A stretch of DNA of 64,000 nt, from the NCBI RefSeq assembly GCF_021647475.1, contig NZ_JAKIUR010000003.1, positions 1 through 64,000 on the forward strand, given 5' to 3'. Shown here piece after piece: positions 8,890-17,511 of this stretch. Under the pieces are notes generated by a model. It was not told the origin of the DNA. It saw only the letters and a program-made list of their open reading frames with translations, and searched no databases. The translations under genes were made by a program, and so were the position numbers. This stretch comes from Lutibacter sp. GTDB lineage: Bacteria; Bacteroidota; Bacteroidia; Flavobacteriales; Flavobacteriaceae. Within the stretch, counting starts at the first letter, position 1, and every line of letters starts with the position of its first letter.

Positions 8890-10392
8890 ATGAACAAAAT
8901 GAAAAACATAAATAAAATTATAGGAATTATAATCCTTCTTTCGGCTTTTACAAGCTGTCAAAATTGGGTAGATTTTAATCCTCATGATGAATACAAAGTT
9001 ACTGAAGCAGATTTTTTACAAACAGAATCTGACTATCAACAAATGGCTGTAAGCTGTTATACTCCTACGCAATGGCTAAACCAATTATATGTAGTTGGTG
9101 ATGTTGCAACAGATAATGCAACAGCTGGAGGTGAAAATGCATCAGACGTTGGTAGATTGCAAGAAATGGATGATTATACCATAACTACTAATAATTCTTT
9201 AATTGCAGATTTATGGAAAGTAGCCTATGAAGGTGTTAATAGAACTAACTATTTAATAAGTTATAAAGATGCTAATAGTTTAGGCAATACTGTTGAATTT
9301 ACTGGTAAAGAAGCTATGTATGGTGAAATTTATTTTTTACGAGCCTACTATTATTTTGATTTGGTAAAAATGTATGGCGATGTTGTTCTATTCACAGACC
9401 GCAAACTAGGAGTTGAAGATTTTGGAACTTTACAAAGATCTCCTAAAGCAGATGTATATGCACAAATTGAAAAAGATTTAAAGGCTGCAATAGAGGTTTT
9501 ACCTCCTTCAAATCCAGAATTAGGAAGAGTAACTAAATATGCCGCTCAAGCCTTATTAGGTAAAGTATATTTATACGAAAACAAATTTGATGAAGCTGCT
9601 GCAATGTTAGAAAACGTTGTTAATGGCCCATTTAGTTTAGTTACAGATTTTGATTCCATGTTTTTAACAGACGGCGAAAACGGTCCCGAATCAATTTTTG
9701 AAGTACAATACTCTAATGGAAGCCCATATTATAATTGGGGAGGAGCAACTAGAGGTCAAGGTAATTATGCTGTGCAACAATGTGGAGTTAGAGGTTTGTC
9801 AGGAACTGCTGATATGCCATATGCTGCAGGATGGAGTACTAATTTACCAACTCAAGATTTAGCAAATGCTTATGAAGCTGGTGATCAAAGGAAAGATGCA
9901 ACTGTTTTTGATGTGGAACAATATAAAATTGATAACCCATCCTTAAACGTTTCATTTGATGTTGCACCTTATAAAAATACAGGTTTATACAATAAAAAAT
10001 ACCTACCTAGAAAAGGGCACACTAGCGGTCAAGTAGAATTAAATTATGATAATAATCAACGAATAATAAGATATGCTGATGTTCTTTTAATGGCAGCTGA
10101 AGCAAATGTTAGATCTTCAGCACCTAATATTCCTAAAGCACAAGGATATTTAAATATGGTTCGAGATAGAGCATTTGGTGATGCTTCTCATCGTGTTACT
10201 GCTACAAAAGAAGCTATTTGGCATGAACGAAGACTGGAACTAGCTATGGAAGGAGATCGTCTTTTTGATTTAATTAGAACTGGACAGGCAGCAACAGTAT
10301 TACCAAATTTTATTGTTGGTAAAAATGAAATTTTCCCTATTCCTCAGAGAGAAATTGATATTTCAGGACTTACCCAAAATCCTGGGTATTAA
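8890..10392 (+). CDS. susD: SusD/RagB-like surface glycan-binding lipoprotein
   Basis: Lid protein that captures oligosaccharides on the cell surface and delivers them to SusC. 500 residues with a lipoprotein signal ending in AFTSC (C23). ATG codons at 8890 and 8899 are both possible starts. The N-terminal TPR-like helices include AMYGEIYFLRAYYYFDLVKM, a hallmark of the family. The C-terminal RagB/SusD region includes RIIRYADVLLMAAEANVRSS and HERRLELAMEGDRLFDLIRT and ends with FPIPQREID. It follows susC closely and precedes two further surface lipoproteins. Confidence 0.95.
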   Translation: MNKMKNINKIIGIIILLSAFTSCQNWVDFNPHDEYKVTEADFLQTESDYQQMAVSCYTPTQWLNQLYVVGDVATDNATAGGENASDVGRLQEMDDYTITTNNSLIADLWKVAYEGVNRTNYLISYKDANSLGNTVEFTGKEAMYGEIYFLRAYYYFDLVKMYGDVVLFTDRKLGVEDFGTLQRSPKADVYAQIEKDLKAAIEVLPPSNPELGRVTKYAAQALLGKVYLYENKFDEAAAMLENVVNGPFSLVTDFDSMFLTDGENGPESIFEVQYSNGSPYYNWGGATRGQGNYAVQQCGVRGLSGTADMPYAAGWSTNLPTQDLANAYEAGDQRKDATVFDVEQYKIDNPSLNVSFDVAPYKNTGLYNKKYLPRKGHTSGQVELNYDNNQRIIRYADVLLMAAEANVRSSAPNIPKAQGYLNMVRDRAFGDASHRVTATKEAIWHERRLELAMEGDRLFDLIRTGQAATVLPNFIVGKNEIFPIPQREIDISGLTQNPGY

Positions 10393-10418
10393 TTATGTAT
10401 AATTTTAAAAGCAAAATA

Positions 10419-11528
10419 ATGAAACAAATAAAATATATTACAAGCTTACTTATCATAGTGGCTTTTGTGAGTGGATGTAGTGTAGATAAATACGAAGACC
10501 TATCTTCTTTAAGTTCTATAACTTCTCCAAGTAAAATTGAAGCTGTTTTTGATGTTACTGACGATAATTCAGGCGATGTAACCATTACTCCAAGTGGAGA
10601 GGCCGTTGGAACTTTTAACATTTATTTTGGCGATGACGCAGCAGCAGACCCAGCAACTGTCCAATCAGGAGATAAAATAGTGCATAAATATGCCGAAGGT
10701 GATTATACTGTTAAAATTGTAGGAGTTGCTTTAAATGGTGTTAAAACCGAAAAAACATATCCATTATCAATTGTGTATAGAGCTCCAGAAAATTTGAATG
10801 TTACTTTCACTAAAAATGTTCATAATCTAAAAGTTAAAGCTGAAGCAGATTATGCTGCTTCATTTCTAGTTTATTTTGGTGAAGATGCAAATGAAGTAGG
10901 AACTCCGTTAGAAATTGGTGGAGAAGTTGAACATGATTATGCTGTTGCAGGAAACTACACCGTTAAAGTAGTTGCCTTAAGTGGAGGTGCTGCTCAAACA
11001 GAACAGGTTACCGATGTAACAATGTTTGATCCTTATCTTTTACCAATAGATTTTGAAAACCCATTTGTAAATTACTTTTTTGGAACTTTTGGTGGTGGAC
11101 AACAATTTAGCAAAGAAGCTAATCCTGATCCATCTGGTTTAAACACAAGTGCAACAGTTGGTAAATTTAGAAGAGGTTGGGAAGAATGGAGCGGAACATA
11201 TTCTCGTTTAGATAATCCTACAGCTTTTGATTTTTCACAAGGTAGTAAAGTTAAAATATTGGTTTATACTCCAGATGCTGTAAATATTGGCAAGAAACTT
11301 AAATTAGAGTTGGAACAAGGAACTATTTCAAATGGAATTGCAATGTTAGAAGTGCCATTAACAACTTCTGGAGCTTGGGAAGAATTAGTATTTGATTTTG
11401 GACCAATGCTAACTGATGGAACTATTCCAGCAGGTACAACTTTTCCTCGTTTCGTGTTGAGATTCAATAGAGGAACTAATGGTGATTTTGCAACTATTTA
11501 TATAGATGATATTAGATTTACTAACTAA
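10419..11528 (+). CDS. Surface glycan-binding lipoprotein, two PKD domains plus CBM-like domain
   Basis: Probable SusE/F-position glycan-binding protein. The ATG at 10419 is preferred over 10395 because it starts a typical lipoprotein signal (MKQIKYITSLLIIVAFVSGC, lipid Cys at residue 20). Two PKD-like repeats follow: one around FNIYFGDD...HKYAEGDYTVKIV, the other around FLVYFGED...HDYAVAGNYTVKVV. The C-terminal 160 residues form a predicted beta-sandwich (WEELVFDFGPM...ATIYIDDIRFTN) resembling carbohydrate-binding modules, and also resembling the N-terminal module of the large fusion enzyme at 19896. Function is inferred from position and architecture. Confidence 0.75.
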   Translation: MKQIKYITSLLIIVAFVSGCSVDKYEDLSSLSSITSPSKIEAVFDVTDDNSGDVTITPSGEAVGTFNIYFGDDAAADPATVQSGDKIVHKYAEGDYTVKIVGVALNGVKTEKTYPLSIVYRAPENLNVTFTKNVHNLKVKAEADYAASFLVYFGEDANEVGTPLEIGGEVEHDYAVAGNYTVKVVALSGGAAQTEQVTDVTMFDPYLLPIDFENPFVNYFFGTFGGGQQFSKEANPDPSGLNTSATVGKFRRGWEEWSGTYSRLDNPTAFDFSQGSKVKILVYTPDAVNIGKKLKLELEQGTISNGIAMLEVPLTTSGAWEELVFDFGPMLTDGTIPAGTTFPRFVLRFNRGTNGDFATIYIDDIRFTN

Positions 11529-11536
11529 TAAATAAT

Positions 11537-12493
11537 ATGATAATTATGAGAACTAAAATAAAAACAATAGCCTTAATTTTTGCAGTTATCCTATTAGGAT
11601 TTACAAGCTGCAAAGAAGATAATTATTCGTTAGGAGATTTATCGGCTCCAACAGATTTAACAATAACCGCAGATATTGCTGGTAAAACTGATGTATTGCC
11701 TAACGGTGATGGTTCAGGAATAGTAAATTTCACGTTTAATGCAAAAAATGCTATTTCTTATAAAGTAGATTTTGGTGATGGCTCCGCACCTAAAGTGTAT
11801 CCTGCTACTAAATCTAAAAAATATGGTAAAGTAGGAACAAAACATTATAGAGTTATGGTTACTGCCATTGGAAAAGGAGGATCTACAACATCTCTAATTA
11901 AAGAAATAGATGTGTATTATGCTTTTAATGTTGACCCTGCCATAGTTACCATGCTTACGGGTGACAGTGCTACAGGTAAAACATGGATGATAGATTCAGA
12001 TCTTAATGGAAACCTAGGTTTAGGCCCTGGACCAGATAGACCAGATGGAAATGCAGAAACTTTTGATGCCACTTGGTTTAAAGTTGGTCCAAATGGTAAA
12101 GCAGGGAAAGGAATCTACGATGATAGATACACCTTTACAAATACTAAAGTATATACTCATGTAACAAATGGTGATTTATACGGATATAAGTGGGCATTTG
12201 CTAGAGATTTTGATCCAGCAACCCCAGGTGTTTTTGGTGGATATGGTAGTGAATGGATACTTGATTATCCTGATTATACTGAGGGATTTGATTTTGATGG
12301 TGAAAAAGGTAGTGACGGTGTTGACAGAACAATTATTACTTTTGAAAAACTAGGATATTGTGGATTTTTTAATGGTTCACACAGAATGATGATTATAGAA
12401 ATTACCGATACAACCATGTATTTAAGAGCTACATCTGATCCGGGAACAAATGATGCTACTTGGTATGTAAGGTTAAAAGTAGTAGCACCATAA
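11537..12493 (+). CDS. PKD-domain surface lipoprotein, putative glycan-binding protein
   Basis: 318-residue lipoprotein (signal ending GFTSC, C25). Residues about 35-130 form a PKD-like domain (DVLPNGDGSGIVNFTFNAKN, then YKVDFGDGSAPKV). The C-terminal region (about 135-318) is Gly/Asp-rich with GKTWMIDSDLNGNLGLGPG and ends TWYVRLKVVAP; I do not assign it to a named family. The same PKD-like module is at the N-terminus of the GH16 lipoprotein encoded next. It is last in the susCD cluster and is followed by a terminator hairpin, so it probably ends that transcript. Confidence 0.7.
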   Translation: MIIMRTKIKTIALIFAVILLGFTSCKEDNYSLGDLSAPTDLTITADIAGKTDVLPNGDGSGIVNFTFNAKNAISYKVDFGDGSAPKVYPATKSKKYGKVGTKHYRVMVTAIGKGGSTTSLIKEIDVYYAFNVDPAIVTMLTGDSATGKTWMIDSDLNGNLGLGPGPDRPDGNAETFDATWFKVGPNGKAGKGIYDDRYTFTNTKVYTHVTNGDLYGYKWAFARDFDPATPGVFGGYGSEWILDYPDYTEGFDFDGEKGSDGVDRTIITFEKLGYCGFFNGSHRMMIIEITDTTMYLRATSDPGTNDATWYVRLKVVAP

Positions 12494-12595
12494 TCATAAA
12501 TTATAAACTAATTGTTTAAGTTAATTTTGTTTCCATTATTGGTATTTGATTAATGAAAATGAACGTAAAAATCAAATACTATGATAATTTGAATT

Positions 12596-12627
12596 GAGAT
12601 TTCTCCTAATTAGGAGGAATCTCTTTA
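12596..12627 (+). terminator. Intrinsic terminator after the susCD cluster
   Basis: GAGATTTCTCCT (12596-12607) pairs with AGGAGGAATCTC (12612-12623) around an AATT loop, 12 pairs with one G-T wobble, followed by a short T run. It lies about 100 bp after the second binding lipoprotein and separates the import cluster from the enzyme cluster. Read-through to the enzymes at a reduced level is possible because the T run is short. Confidence 0.6.
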
Positions 12628-12791
12628 TCAAGAGAAAATTAAATTAAACTAATTACAAACTTATAGTATAATTTATATATAGTTAACTTTAAGTGAAATT
12701 TGAATTTCAGTAATAATGATGCTTCAATTTCAATACTTTTTCAATTTTAGTAATAATTATTAAAAAATAATTCAAATTAATTTTTTATAAA

Positions 12792-13916
12792 ATGAGAATT
12801 GATCAGTTTATTGATAAAACAATAATGATGAGCCTTTTAGTTGCTCTTCTGTTATTTTGTTCTTGTGGTGGCGGAGGAGGTGATAATCCCATAATTCCAC
12901 CATATCCAGTTATAGTAATACCTAGTAATCTTACTTTTTCAGTAGAAATAGTAGGATCAACTTCAAATTTACCATACGGTGATGGTTCGGGTACAATTAA
13001 AATTGATGTATCAGCAACAAATGCTGTTTCTTATGGATTCCGTCCTGGTACTGGAGGTGAAGAAAATAATGCTACTGGAACATTTGAATATACGTATAAA
13101 GAAAGTGGCACTAACACTTTTACTATTGATGTTTTAGCGTACTCATCAACAGGAAATTCAATAAAATCTTCAAAAGATATAACCATAATGGTAACGGCTA
13201 CTTCAAATTTGGTTTGGTCTGATGAATTTGATTCAGGCACCACACCAGATACTACAAAATGGACTTATGATTTGGGTGATGGATGCCCTAATGTTTGTGG
13301 TTGGGGAAATAATGAATCTCAATATTATACGAGTAGAATTGACAATGTTAGTATTGAAAATGGAATTTTAAAAATTAAAGCCAAAAAGGAAAATTATCAA
13401 GGCTATGAATACACTTCAGCCCGATTAAAAACTCAAGGTAAATTTAGTTTTAAATATGGTAAAATTGAAATTAGAGCAAAACTACCTGAAGGTGGTGGAA
13501 CTTGGCCTGCTATTTGGATGCTAGGTTCAAACATTACAACTGTTGGTTGGCCTGCTTGTGGTGAAATTGATATTATGGAGCATATTGGAAACGATTTAGG
13601 TACAATTCATGAATCTATTCACACTCCATCAAGTTATGGAGCAACTGTAAATACAAAAACAATTAATGTAGCCGATGCTTCAACAGCATTTCATATTTAT
13701 GCCGTTAATTGGACCTCAGATAAAATAGAATTCCTAATTGATAATAAAGTATATTATACCTATAATCCATCAACAAAAAACAGTGATACTTGGCCGTTTA
13801 ATGCTAATCAATTTATAATTCTTAATGTAGCTATGGGTGGTAATTTTGGAGGAAGCATAGACCCTAATTTTGTGCAAGGAACTATGGAAATAGATTATGT
13901 AAGAGTGTATCAGTAA
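12792..13916 (+). CDS. GH16 beta-1,3-glucanase (laminarinase-type) lipoprotein with PKD-like module
   Basis: Endo-acting glycoside hydrolase of family 16, predicted to cut laminarin-like glucan at the cell surface. The lipoprotein signal ends LFCSC (C25) and is followed by a Gly/Asp stretch (GGGGGDN), a pattern associated with surface export in Bacteroidota. Residues about 45-135 carry a PKD-like module shared with the preceding binding protein. The GH16 domain (about 140-374) starts LVWSDEFDSG and has the catalytic motif EIDIMEH, with nucleophile E258, D260 and acid/base E263. GTWPAIWMLGSN and the C-terminal MEIDYVRVYQ are typical of bacterial laminarinases. Confidence 0.9.
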   Translation: MRIDQFIDKTIMMSLLVALLLFCSCGGGGGDNPIIPPYPVIVIPSNLTFSVEIVGSTSNLPYGDGSGTIKIDVSATNAVSYGFRPGTGGEENNATGTFEYTYKESGTNTFTIDVLAYSSTGNSIKSSKDITIMVTATSNLVWSDEFDSGTTPDTTKWTYDLGDGCPNVCGWGNNESQYYTSRIDNVSIENGILKIKAKKENYQGYEYTSARLKTQGKFSFKYGKIEIRAKLPEGGGTWPAIWMLGSNITTVGWPACGEIDIMEHIGNDLGTIHESIHTPSSYGATVNTKTINVADASTAFHIYAVNWTSDKIEFLIDNKVYYTYNPSTKNSDTWPFNANQFIILNVAMGGNFGGSIDPNFVQGTMEIDYVRVYQ

Positions 13917-14001
13917 GCCTAATTATAAAATTTAGTTATAAAAAATAACATTAAAATTAAAACCGAAATTTATTTAAATTAATCAATTTTTGAATCTTTT
14001 T

Positions 14002-15819
14002 ATGCATAAATCATTCTTTATTAAAATCGCATTAATTTTACCTTTTATTGGGCTGTCTCAAAATTTAATTATTAACACAACCAATAGAAATACTACTACA
14101 CTTAATGGTACATGGCATTATATTGTAGATCCTTATCAAACAGGATATTATAATTATAGACATCAGCCTTATGACCAATTACCTGAAAATAATAATGCTG
14201 CTTTTTATAATAATTATCATGCTAAAAATAAAATGGAATTGGTTGAATATAATTTTGATACATCTCCTACTTTATTAGTTCCAGGTGATTGGAATTCTCA
14301 AAAAGAAAAATTGTTTTATTATGAAGGTACCATTTGGTATAAAAAATCTTTTGATTATAATTTGCCTAACAAAAAACGTTTATTCCTATATTTTGGAGCC
14401 ATAAATTATAAAGCAGAAGTTTACCTTAATGGAAAAAAACTAGGTACACATATAGGTGGTTTTACACCATTTAATTTTGAAATTACTTCTATTGTAAAAC
14501 CCGTTGGTAATTATTTAGTGGTAAAAGTAGATAATACCAGACATAAAGATGCTGTTCCCACAACAAATACAGATTGGTGGAATTACGGCGGCATAACAAG
14601 AGATGTTAAATTAATTGAAGAGCCATTAACTTTTATTCAAGATTATAATATTCAACTTAAAAAAAACGATAAAAATAGTATTAATGGTTATGTTAAATTG
14701 AATAAGGGTTCCAAAAGTGAAAAAGTTATAATCTCTATCCCCGAATTAAAAATAGAAAAACAATTAACTACAGATAAAGATGGCAAAGTAAAATTTGAGA
14801 TAAAATCAAAAAAAATAAAATATTGGAATCCCAAAAATCCAAAACTTTATGATGTTTCTATAAAAACTGATTATCAAACCTTAAAAGATCAAATTGGTTT
14901 TAGAACTATTGAAACCAAAGAATCAAATATTTTATTAAATGGTAAATCAATTTTTTTAAGAGGTATTAGTATTCATGAAGAAAACCCTATGCGAGGTTCA
15001 AGAGCTTATAGTACAGATGATGCTTTGGTAGCCTTAAACTGGGCTAAAGAGTTAGGTTGTAATTATGTTCGATTAGCACACTATCCACATAACGAACACA
15101 TGCTAAAATTAGCAGATAAAATTGGAATGATGGTTTGGGAAGAAATTCCAGTTTATTGGACCATAGATTTCAACAATAAAAATACTTTACAAAATGCTGA
15201 AAATCAATTATCAGAAGCCATTACTAGAGATAAAAATAGAGCTTCCATTATTATTTGGTCTATGGCAAATGAAACGCCTCCTTCAAAAGCAAGAAATAAT
15301 TTTATTAAAAATTTAATTAACCTTACCAAAAGTATAGACAGCACCCGATTAATAAGTGCAGCGTTAGAAAAACATAATAGTAACGGGGTAAATATTGTAG
15401 ATGATGAAATTGGAAAATACTTAGATATTGTTGCTTTTAATCAATATACTGGATGGTATGGAGGTTCTTTAGAAGATGCTCCAAACGCAAAATGGAATAT
15501 TAAATTTAACAAACCAGTTGTTATTTCAGAGTTTGGTGGTGGTGCTTTGCAAGGTTTACATGGTACAGCTAAAGAACGTTGGACAGAAGAATATCAAGAA
15601 TATTTATATCAACAAAATATTAAAATGATTGAAAAAATTCCAAACATTAGAGGAATGAGCCCTTGGATTTTGGCAGATTTTAGATCTCCAAAAAGAGTGT
15701 TACCTGGTATTCAAGATGGTTGGAATAGAAAAGGGCTTATATCAAATGGTGGAGTTAAAAAGAAAGCTTTTTTTACTTTAAAAGATTTCTATAAAAAAAT
15801 TAAAAAACAATACAACTAA
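14002..15819 (+). CDS. Glycoside hydrolase family 2 enzyme (beta-glucuronidase/galactosidase-like)
   Basis: Exo-acting GH2 hydrolase, predicted periplasmic. The ATG at 14002 is preferred to an in-frame TTG at 13990 because it starts a signal peptide (MHKSFFIKIALILPFIGLSQ). From the ATG the protein has 605 residues: an N-terminal jelly roll (VYLNGKKLGTHIGGFTPFNF, then WWNYGGITRDVKLIEEP), an immunoglobulin-like linker domain, and a TIM barrel with acid/base E424 (WSMANETP) and nucleophile E510 (VVISEFGGG). Specificity cannot be read from the motifs. In a beta-glucan locus it may remove side-chain or terminal sugars. The next gene starts 12 bp downstream. Confidence 0.85.
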   Translation: MHKSFFIKIALILPFIGLSQNLIINTTNRNTTTLNGTWHYIVDPYQTGYYNYRHQPYDQLPENNNAAFYNNYHAKNKMELVEYNFDTSPTLLVPGDWNSQKEKLFYYEGTIWYKKSFDYNLPNKKRLFLYFGAINYKAEVYLNGKKLGTHIGGFTPFNFEITSIVKPVGNYLVVKVDNTRHKDAVPTTNTDWWNYGGITRDVKLIEEPLTFIQDYNIQLKKNDKNSINGYVKLNKGSKSEKVIISIPELKIEKQLTTDKDGKVKFEIKSKKIKYWNPKNPKLYDVSIKTDYQTLKDQIGFRTIETKESNILLNGKSIFLRGISIHEENPMRGSRAYSTDDALVALNWAKELGCNYVRLAHYPHNEHMLKLADKIGMMVWEEIPVYWTIDFNNKNTLQNAENQLSEAITRDKNRASIIIWSMANETPPSKARNNFIKNLINLTKSIDSTRLISAALEKHNSNGVNIVDDEIGKYLDIVAFNQYTGWYGGSLEDAPNAKWNIKFNKPVVISEFGGGALQGLHGTAKERWTEEYQEYLYQQNIKMIEKIPNIRGMSPWILADFRSPKRVLPGIQDGWNRKGLISNGGVKKKAFFTLKDFYKKIKKQYN

Positions 15820-15831
15820 TCGTATTTAACA

Positions 15832-16671
15832 ATGACCTACAAAAATTTATTTTTAATTTTATTTATAGCAATCATTTACTTTTCTTGTGGTAAAAAAAAT
15901 CAAATTTCACCCGAAAAAAAAGAAAACCAAGTAAAGCAATATAAATTAGTATGGTCAGATGAATTTAATGGAAATAAAGTTAACAAAGGAAATTGGTCAT
16001 TTGTTTTGTGGAAAGCAGGAAAAGTTAACAATGAATGGCAAAAATATGTTGAAAATATAGAAAATTATAAGGTAGAAAACGGAATTTTATCCATCTCTGC
16101 AATCAGAACTGGGAAAAATGAAAAAGGCGGATATACTTCTACCAGATTATCCAGTAAAAATAAAAAAGAATTTAAATATGGACGTATAGAATTTAGAGCA
16201 AAAATGCCAATGGGCAAAGGAACTTGGCCAGCTTTATGGATGCTTGGTTCTAATCATGATAATGCCGGATGGCCAAAATGCGGAGAAATTGATATCTTAG
16301 AATATGTAGGATACCAACCAAACACAACGCATACTAACATTCATACACAAGATGATTTTGGAGTAACAAATAACAAAACCGCCATTAATGTAAAAACTGC
16401 AGAAAAAGATTTTCATACTTATGGAATAATTTGGACAAAAGATGCTATAAAATTTTATGTAGATAGTCCAGACAATATTAAAAATACATATATCCCAAAA
16501 GAAAAAAACATCAAAAATTGGCCATTTAATCAACCATTTTACTTAATAATGAATTTTGCTGTTGGTGGAGTTTGGGGTGGAAAAGAAGGAGTAGATAAAA
16601 CAATTTGGCCACAAACTATGCAAGTTGATTATGTTAGAGTTTATCAATTAAAACAAAACGATGGAAATTAA
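15832..16671 (+). CDS. GH16 laminarinase-type lipoprotein, compact form
   Basis: Second family 16 beta-glucanase, 279 residues and almost entirely catalytic domain. Lipoprotein signal ends YFSC (C19). The domain runs from LVWSDEFNGNKVNKGNWSF to MQVDYVRVYQ, with catalytic motif EIDILEY (E152, D154, E157) and GTWPALWMLGSN. Unlike the GH16 at 12792 it has no PKD-like module. Its last 11 bp overlap the next gene, so the two are translationally coupled. Several GH16 paralogs in one PUL usually split the work between long and short chains; that division is inferred. Confidence 0.9.
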   Translation: MTYKNLFLILFIAIIYFSCGKKNQISPEKKENQVKQYKLVWSDEFNGNKVNKGNWSFVLWKAGKVNNEWQKYVENIENYKVENGILSISAIRTGKNEKGGYTSTRLSSKNKKEFKYGRIEFRAKMPMGKGTWPALWMLGSNHDNAGWPKCGEIDILEYVGYQPNTTHTNIHTQDDFGVTNNKTAINVKTAEKDFHTYGIIWTKDAIKFYVDSPDNIKNTYIPKEKNIKNWPFNQPFYLIMNFAVGGVWGGKEGVDKTIWPQTMQVDYVRVYQLKQNDGN

Positions 16672-17509
16672 GAAGATTTTATATTTAATAGTTGTTTCTT
16701 TATTGTTACAATTCAATGTTAATGGTCAAAATATTACATTAATGACGTATAACTTGCGTTTAGATTTAGCCTCTGACGGAGAAAATGCATGGCCAAATAG
16801 AAAAGAAAATTTAGTTTCTCTAATTAAATTTTATTCACCAGATATTTTTGGAACACAAGAAGGACTTCCGCATCAAGTTAATTATATTAATAATCAATTA
16901 GAAAATTACAACATAATTGGTCAGGGTAGAGAAGGAGGAAATAAAGGGGAATATTCCGCTATTTTTTATATAAAAAATAATTTTAAAATTGAAAAGCAGC
17001 ATACATTTTGGTTATCACCAACCCCTAACAAAGTTTCAAAAGGTTGGGATGCCGCCTATCTTAGAATTTGTACTTATGCTTTATTTACAGATATAAAAAC
17101 AAATCGAATTTTTTGGGTTTTTAACACACACTTAGATAATGTTGGAAAAGTAGCTAGAGAGCAGGAGTTAAAAATGATTTTAGATAAAATTAATACGGTA
17201 AACACGCTTAATTATCCTGTTATTTTTATGGGAGATTTTAATTCAGTACCAAATAGTGAGTTAATTACTGATTTATCTAAAAAAATGAATGCTGCTAAAT
17301 CAATTTCAATTGAAAAACCATTTGGACCTGATGGTACTTTTAATGCATTTCAATTTAATAAACCTATAAATAAAAGAATAGATTACATTTTTGTTTCAAA
17401 ACAAAAACAAATTAAAGTTAAAAAATATGCTGTTTTAAGCGATCATAAAAATTTAAAATATCCATCTGATCATTTACCAGTATTTGTAGAATTAAAATTA
17501 AATAATTAA
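16661..17509 (+). CDS. Exported endonuclease/exonuclease/phosphatase-fold protein
   Basis: 282-residue metal-dependent phosphoesterase-fold protein with a signal peptide (about 1-23, ending VNGQ). All family motifs are present: N31 (TYNLR), E67 (GTQEG), H157 (NTHLDN), D192 and N194 (GDFNS), D241 (DYIF), and the SDH motif at D270/H271 (SDHLPV). It overlaps the upstream GH16 by 11 bp and is 2 bp from the GH3 gene, so it is firmly part of the PUL operon. Homologs recur in Bacteroidota PULs. Its substrate there is unknown; a phosphodiester or another ester on the glycan is possible. It is unlikely to be a nuclease dedicated to DNA, given the context. Confidence 0.8.
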   Translation: MEIKKILYLIVVSLLLQFNVNGQNITLMTYNLRLDLASDGENAWPNRKENLVSLIKFYSPDIFGTQEGLPHQVNYINNQLENYNIIGQGREGGNKGEYSAIFYIKNNFKIEKQHTFWLSPTPNKVSKGWDAAYLRICTYALFTDIKTNRIFWVFNTHLDNVGKVAREQELKMILDKINTVNTLNYPVIFMGDFNSVPNSELITDLSKKMNAAKSISIEKPFGPDGTFNAFQFNKPINKRIDYIFVSKQKQIKVKKYAVLSDHKNLKYPSDHLPVFVELKLNN

Positions 17510-17511
17510 CC

